From: Talpa occidentalis
Taxonomy: Eukaryota > Chordata > Mammalia > Eulipotyphla > Talpidae
Direction: 5' to 3'
Assembly: GCF_014898055.3 (NCBI RefSeq)
Contig: NW_023601104.1
Span: forward strand, 40,860,210 to 40,924,209
DNA: 64,000 bases
Part shown: in pieces, positions 56,912 through 64,000 of the stretch
Numbering within the stretch: the first letter of the stretch is position 1
Layout of the letters: each line of letters begins with the position of its first letter
Program-made: the position numbers and the translations under genes
Notes under the pieces: model-generated
Databases searched by the model: none
Seen by the model: only the letters and a program-made list of their open reading frames with translations
What the model was told of the DNA's origin: nothing

Positions 56912-58424
56912 GTAAGTATAAAAGTGTATCCCTGGATTAAGCAATGTCTGTGGATTAAGGGTTGATTTAGACCCAATTGTACACCATATGAAGAATGTTT
57001 TAAAGGGTGAATGAGCGTCAAATAGAAGGAGGAAAAAAGTCTCCCTGGCAAGAATCTGGCATTTCAGTGCAAAATGGTCCATGCAAGGGATGTTTTCTGG
57101 GATTTGTTCCCAGAAAACATGAGGTGGGATCATGTTTGTGACTGATGACTTGGGGTACTGGTAAGAATCTGTAGCCCTGGATTTGTGCATAATCATTGAC
57201 AAGGTTTCTCATTCCTTAACAAGCCCTCCAAGGCACTATTCTCCTTTGCTAACATTATGTCAATTTCTAGAAGGAATCTTGTAAATAATGATCATGGACC
57301 AAAGTAACTGTGTTCAGTCTCTCTCAAAGCCTGAAAAATCACCTTCTTTTTTTTTTTAAGTTTCTTCATGAGTACCATGGGATACTTTCTGTTTCTGAGA
57401 CTTAGGCCCAAAATTCATACTACAAAGCCCCATGGAGCAAAGAGGAGCTTTAAAATCATCTTTTTGCCTGCCTCCATTTATAAGGGAAAACAAGGCCCAG
57501 GGAATACATTGGTCGTGGCCCCACGGCCTGGCTGTGACTGAGCCAGGATCAGAACTGAAGTCCCCAGTTTGCTGAATTTGTCTCTGTCATTCATTCTCCA
57601 GGAAGTTTGAGGGGCCCTTAGGACTCCTCTGACAAATGGGCTTGTGTACCTACTCTATGCCAGACTCGGGGTTCAGACCAGGGGCCCCTGGAGGAACAAA
57701 CTCAGTGTGATATTGGCCCGGAGAACTTACATTCTAGAGGTGGACCCCATTTGTTCCTGGGCCTGATCCCTCTTGGCTGTGACCTTTTTATACCATCCTT
57801 ACTACCTTAGAAAATATTAAAATTGATTTTTGATTGCAGTTTTAAAGTCCCTTAGCAGCTAAATCAACATAGATGCTACTTTAGTCATGAAAAAGGAAAT
57901 GGCTCAAAAGTGAAGTGGAAAACTAGCCATCTCCCTGATGATTATTTGATCGTTATAAAATGATTTTGTCAATATCAAGCTAGTGGCCACATTAAATGGA
58001 TGACACCAGCTCTGTGCCTCATTTACATTCTGCAGACTCAATCTGAGAAAGAGTCAAGGATAAGGGAAATTTCCTGGTGGCGTAACCCAATGATGTTAAG
58101 AGTGGAGTAGAAATATCCCTTGTCTGGACTTTGTGATTCTTCTTGGATAGAAAGACTAAACTCTGGGTTGGCATCTAAAATCAGAGAGCATTTACTATAC
58201 ATGTCTACTGAAAGCATACATTTGGGGTTTAGAACTCTAGAGTAGAAAGTGAAAAGCAAACATTCCTTAGGAGAAGTGACATTGTAAAGACAAATATTGA
58301 TTTCATATTTATAGGCAGTTTGGTTACTCCAGATCAAACCCTAACTGACAATGGAACAGTCCTATTTCATAAAGTCATTGCCAGCTCCATCCTCTGTGCT
58401 CTGCCATCCTGGCCTGTTTGATCT
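56912..58424. other. Gap between TRAJ23 and TRAJ22
   Basis: About 1.5 kb. A MIR-like antisense piece lies near 57480-57620 ('tataagggaaaacaaggccc'). No gene or J relic seen. Confidence 0.4.
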
Positions 58425-58452
58425 GGTTTTTGCTATTGGGCATATCACAGTG

Positions 58453-58515
58453 TTTCTTCTGGATCAGACTGGAAACTGACCTTTGGATCCGGGACCCAGC
58501 TGACTGTTGTACCTG
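58453..58515 (+). CDS. TRAJ22: TRAJ22 joining segment
   Basis: Reads SSGSDWKLTFGSGTQLTVVP; human is SSGSARQLTFGSGTQLTVLP. RSS: nonamer GGTTTTTGC 58425-58433, 12-bp spacer, heptamer CACAGTG 58446-58452. Donor GTAGGC at 58516. Confidence 0.96.
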
Positions 58516-59939
58516 GTAGGCCACCACAGTTAAATGCTATTTGCACTAATTTATTCATCTAAAAATGTCTACTGTACATGTATGTAACTCAATGGCCCGG
58601 GGTTGAAGGTAGGGGAGAGATTCCACAATGAACACTTAAAAGTAAAAAGAGACTTCCAAAGACCAAAGAGAAAGAGAAGCTTGTTTGCTAAGTTTGGGAT
58701 AAGAGTTGATGAAAAAGAGTAGAGAAGCAGCTAGCCTAACCTAGAAGAATTGCTGGATATTAGGAACCACTACAGGGAACCTCTGTTTCTCATAATATTT
58801 TTATTAGAACCAGACAAAATGCTCTAAGATACTTTTACCAGGAACTATATTAAATCAGGCCTAGTTGGCCAGCTACTTTTCTAGCCTTTTCTAGTTTATT
58901 TCTACATAAGTTGTTAAAACACAAAGGTGCCTATCTAGGATATTGAAATGAAGCTCTATTTCTATAGCTCTCTGGTGCCCTTCCAGCAAGACATTCCTGT
59001 AACACACTGCTTATCATTTCTACAAGTAAGAACAAGTAAGCCCCTTGCCCTCCAAACTGCATAAGTATTATAATTACTTGGCTTAGACTGAAGTCACCTC
59101 TATTTTATTTCTCATAACTGTGTTCATTTGTTGAAATTTGTTTAAATCCAAGCTGTGTGGGCGTCTAACTGTTGGCACTGAGGCTTCCTTTCTCTTGAAA
59201 TTGTCAGCAAAATATTTTGCCCATAAATAATGTTTCATCTAGACTTGCAAATGACAGCCAACACTGTGGCCTCTCTTTTTTTTTTTTTTTTCCTCTTTCA
59301 CTTTGCTAAAGGAAATATGCAAGCAGAAAGCAAAGAAAAACCAAAATGTACAGTTTCATTGTGGGGCTGGAAGGAGGGTATCTATGTGGGTTAAAGTACA
59401 TTTGGTTATATAATGTAGGTACTTTGACAGTATGTAGAGATCTTGTTAGCACATACACGCAGAATAGAGCTAACTCGTTATTGTGGTTCAGAATGTCATT
59501 AAGAGAAGCTCAGGTCTTGATGTCAAGTACAGCACAGATCCAAGCACAGACCCTGGAAGAGACGCTTCTAGATAGCCCAGGAACTAAAAGTAGAATAAGG
59601 ATTTTTCTCACAGTCAAGTCCACCTGAGGAGAATTTTCATTTATAATTAAAACAAGGAAAAGGTAAAGAGCTTTACTTGCATTGTATTTCAAATATTGTG
59701 TATATGGAGCACAGAAGACACACGAATGAACCCAAGCAGAAAACGAAAGAAAAGAAATCGATAAAACCACTGAAGAAAATCAGTTGCCCTTATCTTGCCT
59801 GTCTCTGATAATGAATGTGCTTTCTTGGCTCATTCCTCACTTTGGTTCTTGAATTTTCTAAGGAAATAGCAAAGAACTAGTGGAGTTCGGTTAAGCATCT
59901 CTAGAAAACACACCTCCCCCTTTTAGGAAGTCACAGGAG
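58516..59939. other. Gap between TRAJ22 and TRAJ21
   Basis: About 1.4 kb of AT-rich sequence with a poly-T run near 59276-59292. No gene or J relic seen. Confidence 0.4.
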
Positions 59940-59967
59940 ACTTTTTGTAATGATCATCAACATGGTG

Positions 59968-60022
59968 TACAATTATAACAGACTTTACTTTGGATCTGGA
60001 ACCAAACTCAGTGTAAAGCCAA
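59968..60022 (+). CDS. TRAJ21: TRAJ21 joining segment
   Basis: Reads YNYNRLYFGSGTKLSVKP; human is YNFNKFYFGSGTKLNVKP. RSS: nonamer ACTTTTTGT 59940-59948, 12-bp spacer, heptamer CATGGTG 59961-59967. GTAAGT donor at 60023. Shortest J in the window at 55 bases. Confidence 0.96.
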
Positions 60023-60404
60023 GTAAGTTATAGTTGTCTACAAGAAAAATGTATTAGCCTAAACTCCTCTTAACAGTTTATATGTGTTTTGAGATTTTTT
60101 ATTTTTTGCATTTTGGGTTCCTATGCATAATATTTCTTCATTCCTTGTTCATATGTCTCTTAAATATAAGCTATAGTAAATAAATCCCATGATTCAGGAA
60201 ATATTTCTTGGGATGGTACCCTATATAAGAAAAATTCCCAAATTCAAATATTGCTACTTTCTCTAGTTGGTAAGAGAACACTGGGATATAATTTAAAGTA
60301 TTTATGAATGTCCAGGATTTCAGAGAGGAGATATGACAAATTGAAAGTATATGTATTTTTAAAAGGTGAAAAGAATTAGGTAGTTTTGACAGTAATCTAA
60401 TTGT

Positions 60405-60545
60405 TATCATTTATTGAACACTAACTATGTATGAAGTTCTGTGTAAATGCCTCTCATGCTTTAGTTCATTTAACCTTCCCAACAACCTTCTAAGATAGAA
60501 ATTATCATCCCTGCGTTCTTAGGTGAGGAAGCAATGTGAAAAGTG
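60405..60545 (-). repeat. MIR-like repeat (antisense)
   Basis: 'tatcatttattgaacactaa' through 'attatcatccctgcgttctt' follows the antisense MIR core. Limits approximate. Confidence 0.5.
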
Positions 60546-60674
60546 AAGTAAAGGGGCTAAAATAGTTGCCCAGGGGCTGATAGCACAGAGGGGTCCAGCT
60601 GAGACAGACCTGCTTGTCCCCACGCTCTAGACCACAGTCTTGCTGAGCTTTGTGTAGGAAGATGTAGCATTGTG

Positions 60675-60731
60675 GGTATGATAACTACAAGCTCATCTTT
60701 GGAGCAGGAACCATACTCACCGTAAGACCAA
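60675..60731 (+). CDS. TRAJ20: TRAJ20 joining segment
   Basis: Reads YDNYKLIFGAGTILTVRP; human is SNDYKLSFGAGTTVTVRA. RSS: nonamer GCTTTGTGT 60647-60655, 12-bp spacer, heptamer CATTGTG 60668-60674. GTAAGT donor at 60732. In human this J is a minor alternative for MAIT receptors; the tyrosine before K-L is kept. Confidence 0.95.
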
Positions 60732-61630
60732 GTAAGTAAGAAGGGAAAAATCAGAATAATTTTCAAACAAAGTGGTGGGTACAAGCAATTTCACCTGGGA
60801 AGTGCAATAGTCAGTAAGTAAATTCCACGTAGCTGTTCCAGTCTGTATGAGGCCATAACCTTCCCTCTCACTTGTCTCCCAGGCCTCCCCTTCTACCCCC
60901 AGCACAGCTCACCATCTCATGCACACCTTCACAACAATAGATTTGTGAAAGCACAGGTTTCATGGTCTGAAAAAACCAAGCTAGCAGACTGAAATTATCT
61001 CAGTTCCCTAAAAAAAGTGAAAGAGGGCATCACTGGACTCTATTAAGATGAGCTATAACTCTCCAAATATTTGAAGAACAACCATTCAACAAGAGAAGGG
61101 GTTAGTACAGAAGGCCATCTCAGAACAGGTGGGAGAGTTGGGGACGTGTCAGCCTCCTGTAGAAACTTTCTGACCAGGAGGACAGTCCCGCAGCGGCACG
61201 GCAGCTTCTCTCTTCTTCCTTGGAGATCTTCACGGTGGTTCTTAAGGCTCCTCATCGAATGCTATAGAAGGGACTTCTATGCCATTTTAAATCTGGACTG
61301 AATCATCTCTGGGCTCCCTTTCAACTCTCCATGTTAAGATCCTATGACTCAAACCTCGAGAATGAAAAGGTGAGCTCAGACCTGTTTCTTCCTTTGTTAT
61401 TATATTGATAGCCAAGAAATAGGTCATCAAATTATTCATGAACTAAATCCTATTTGGGATTTTTATGCCTAGACGATGGTAAGGAATGATTTCCTAATGC
61501 AATAAATGCCAAAATAAAGGAGGAGATCAGGAAGTAAAAAAGAAAGAGGAGAGAAAGATGATGCTTGGAGGAAGAACCAGAGGTCAAATGAGGGAAATGG
61601 AGTGACTCTGTAGAGGACAGATCTAGTCTA

Positions 61631-61686
61631 TCAAAGTTTTCACGAGTTCGGCTTTGGAAAGGGGGCCAAACATACTGTCAATCCAA
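61631..61686 (+). CDS. TRAJ19: TRAJ19 joining segment, ORF with a dead RSS
   Basis: Reads QSFHEFGFGKGAKHTVNP, the homologue of human TRAJ19 (YQRFYNFTFGKGSKHNVTP). The J motif FGKG is intact and the donor is GTAAGA (61687). The RSS is not usable: TGACTCTGT 61603-61611, 12 bases, then TAGTCTA 61624-61630, without the essential GTG. Human TRAJ19 is also regarded as an unrearranged ORF. Confidence 0.88.
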
Positions 61687-62004
61687 GTAAGAGAGCGGCC
61701 TTTTATTCTGGGAAATAGGACCAGGACGCAAAGTTCCTTCCAATTTAAACACTCTCAAAAGGACGAGTAATTGCTTTCTGATGGGAGGGGCCTCTGAGGT
61801 GGGGAAACTATTGTTACCACAGACCATTTGTCCCCAGAGATAGCCTCTGGGGGCCGCCTCTGATAGCTTAGCCTCCCCGCCACACCAGACAGGACTGAGA
61901 GTCTCTTTAAGAGGATGGAGATAAATTTTCAAGCCAGTCCTCCAAGGCAGAGGAGAGAGGATGGGAGCTAGGACCGGGTTCATGTAAAGGGGGCGGACAC
62001 TGTG

Positions 62005-62070
62005 TCTATAGTGGCGCAGGAGCAGGGAGGCTTTCCTTTGGAAAAGGAACTCAGCTAACTGTATGGCCTG
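62005..62070 (+). CDS. TRAJ18: TRAJ18 joining segment, without the iNKT CDR3 motif
   Basis: Reads YSGAGAGRLSFGKGTQLTVW then P. Position between TRAJ19 and TRAJ17 and the QLTVWP end identify it as TRAJ18. RSS: nonamer GGTTCATGT 61977-61985, 12-bp spacer, canonical heptamer CACTGTG 61998-62004; GTAAGT donor at 62071, so it should rearrange. In human the segment starts DRGSTLGRLYF, and D, R, S and L contact CD1d and glycolipid in the invariant NKT receptor. Here these are Y, S, A and A. Confidence 0.94.
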
Positions 62071-63091
62071 GTAAGTGGGTAAATTTCTACTCCAGGAAAA
62101 CATTATTATGAAGAAACTGAAAAGGGAGGTGAATGAATTCCTTTTTGCCTTATTACTAAGAGAATTTTTGTGCTGGCCCTCCCAGAGGATCCTCTTTCCT
62201 AGCTAGAGTGGGTGATGAAGAGGAAGGTCAAGATGGCCTCAGATCCCTTTTAGGGAGTTGAGAGTTCCAGAGAAGTTCATCCTCACCAAAGGCAAAGGAG
62301 AAGGGCAGCCCCACTAGAGCATATGAGGTACCCCAAAACACCTGCTCCAGTCCATACCCAGCTCTTGGGGAGGAACAGGGTCCTCAGGCATTTGAGAGGG
62401 CAGGTTTACAATGTTTATTTTTCTTGAGTCCTGTGATTCTTGGCTCTCCCCCTGTCTTTTTAAGAATGACTTCACCCTCATACTCTCTAACTTTCCCGGA
62501 GTCTTCTCATGCGCTTCCTTAGCACTAGCCTCACCAGTGCATGGGCTCTAGAACAGCTGGAGGGTCTGAAACTTGGACTATGGAGAGGAAAGCTGATGTA
62601 AAGAGCACAGCTGCTAGGGAGATTTGGATGGATCCAGGATTAAAACATCCTTCCTCTCTTTGGGGCCTTCCCTGGCCACTAAATTGACTATGGAGACCGT
62701 AGCAGGAGGCAGGCCTGTGTGTGAGTGTGTTCACCAACATTTCCACTCTGGATGCATGAACAACCTGAAGTTGCCCAGTGCACATAGGGCCTCCTGTTCT
62801 CAGCTTCCTTTGTGGGTTAAAAATGGTCAAATGAAATTGTCAAATGAACCGCTGGGTGAGGTTGTGGTTGAGAGCTATCTTCACTCATAAATCTAGTCCA
62901 GCAACCAGAGCAAAGAAGTAAGCAAATATATGACAGATTAGCCCCAAATGCACATTCTATTTGCAGAGCATTGCAGCCTCTAGAATGGCTCCAGCACCAA
63001 GAGACAGGATTACCCTAAACATCATAACCCCTCCACCTTGTCAAGGCCACTGAAAATGGCATTTGTCAGTGTGACCTCCTTGGTCCCTGTG
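62071..63091. other. Gap between TRAJ18 and TRAJ17
   Basis: About 1 kb with no recognised gene, repeat or J relic. Confidence 0.4.
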
Positions 63092-63119
63092 GCTTTTTGC
63101 TGAGCCTCAAATCACCGTG

Positions 63120-63182
63120 TGACCAACTTTGCAGGGGGCAAAGCCACCTTTGGAGGAGGAACCAGGGTGTTAGTCAAGCCAA
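63120..63182 (+). CDS. TRAJ17: TRAJ17 joining segment
   Basis: Reads TNFAGGKATFGGGTRVLVKP; human is IKAAGNKLTFGGGTRVLVKP. RSS: nonamer GCTTTTTGC 63092-63100, 12-bp spacer, heptamer CACCGTG 63113-63119. Donor GTGAGT at 63183. Confidence 0.96.
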
Positions 63183-64000
63183 GTGAGTACTGGGGTTGAA
63201 CCACAGTTCTGTTTCCAGCATTCAAGCAAGAGCTCCTCGTCACCTTTCAATTGAGTGTGCGATGCTGGTCCAAATGAATCTGTCTCAAACTTGCATTAAA
63301 AATATTTAGTGTTGCTCTTACGCATAAGCACATAGGTATGTAGAAATTCAGTGGAGATAAAGGATATTGCTATCTTGATATTTTCTAGGGCCTTTCTTCT
63401 TAAGGAAAACAGTTAAGGTACTTTCCTTATTTCTTCACATCTCTTATCTGATTGTCGCAGGAGGCAGAGGAAGGTGGAAAGGGGTCATTCTCTCTTTTCA
63501 GAATGGTTAAATGATTTGAGCTTGGTCACAATAGCAGGGCAAGGACCCACGTTTTCAAAGCTTCAATATATTACTGTCCGCACTGGGCTGCAGCCTCCAT
63601 AACCATCATTCTGATTTATCTCCTCTGGCCCTCATTTTTCCCAATTAATGCAACTGAGTTATTGGGAACTCTTATCTCCTGGCTCACAGAAAGTGTGTGA
63701 GGATTAAAAAGACGTTGCTCTGAGAAAGAGTTGAGCTAGAGGTTGGTTTGTTTGTTCAGAGGAGAGGGAGAAAAAAGTATTGTTTTTGTTGTTGATGATA
63801 TTGTCTTTCTCACTGGGAAAGAGAATGGGGGGGTGGGGAGGGTGCTCAAAAGATAAAGTGATGAGATCAATACACAGACGTGTGCAAAATAAATCATGAA
63901 GGCATTCCACCCGGAGGCAAGGACCTTGTGGACTCGGCTGCACCACATGCCCGCCACGGCCATGGGGAGCCTCCTATGCACTTAATTCACCTATGACAAA
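63183..64000. other. Sequence 3' of TRAJ17 to the window end
   Basis: TRAJ16 and the rest of the cluster with TRAC should follow outside the window. About 63450-63760 has MIR-like antisense character ('gaatggttaaatgatttgag'). No J found here. Confidence 0.45.

Noticed and set aside
1..64000. CRISPR arrays, operons, bacterial or viral genes
   Set aside because: None seen; the window is a vertebrate immune receptor locus.

Overview
This window is a vertebrate germline T-cell receptor alpha/delta locus, almost certainly from a placental mammal. The arrangement and the residues of its segments follow the human TRA/TRD map one for one. Three tRNA-derived SINEs with a 'gggcctccctggtggcgc'-type head, plus the 3' ends of mammalian L1 elements, point to a laurasiatherian. 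A bat is my best guess, possibly of the horseshoe or roundleaf group. That is inference from recalled repeat families, not a search.

Layout. Bases 1-60 carry a RUNX + MYB + GATA site cluster that looks like the core of the delta enhancer. TRDC follows on the + strand, with exons at 1832-2101, 2513-2632 and 2976-3095 and a 3'UTR exon from 4211. TRDV3 lies at 7576-8185 in inverted (-) orientation with a 12/23-rule-compatible 23-RSS, as in other mammals. From 8.3 to 16.4 kb there is no gene that I can recognise: old repeats, one SINE, a 5'-truncated antisense L1 and a CA microsatellite.

From 16.4 kb to the end is the TRAJ cluster on the + strand, TRAJ61 down to TRAJ17. I identify 42 J segments with a readable J reading frame (61, 59-56, 54-52, 50-17) and two clear pseudogenes (55, 51), plus a weak TRAJ60 relic. 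Each segment has a nonamer, a 12-bp spacer and a heptamer on its 5' side. Each then has 55-66 coding bases with an F/W-G-x-G motif, and a splice donor placed after the first base of a codon. In 41 of 42 the coding-flank 'GTG' of the heptamer is kept (TRAJ19 is the exception), while only 15 of 42 have a full CACTGTG or CACAGTG.

How the parts work together. V(D)J recombination joins an upstream V, or TRDV3 by inversion, through its 23-RSS to delta D/J segments that lie outside the window, or joins a TRAV to one of these TRAJ through the 12-RSS. The J donor is then spliced to TRDC (delta chains) or to TRAC (outside the window, 3'). Any V-alpha to J-alpha joining deletes TRDC and the delta enhancer.

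Most notable points. (1) TRDC exon 2 is about twice the human length (40 codons) and has no cysteine, so the usual interchain disulfide to the gamma chain is not encoded there. (2) TRAJ18 is intact but lacks the D-R-G-S-T-L residues that the invariant NKT receptor uses on CD1d. TRAJ33, used by MAIT cells, keeps its S-N-Y-Q-L core. (3) Several unannotated J-like relics sit in the gaps. The best is at 32621-32693, with an RSS-like nonamer, 12-bp spacer, heptamer and an in-frame FGTG. Inter-J gaps not listed separately are unremarkable non-coding sequence as far as I can see.
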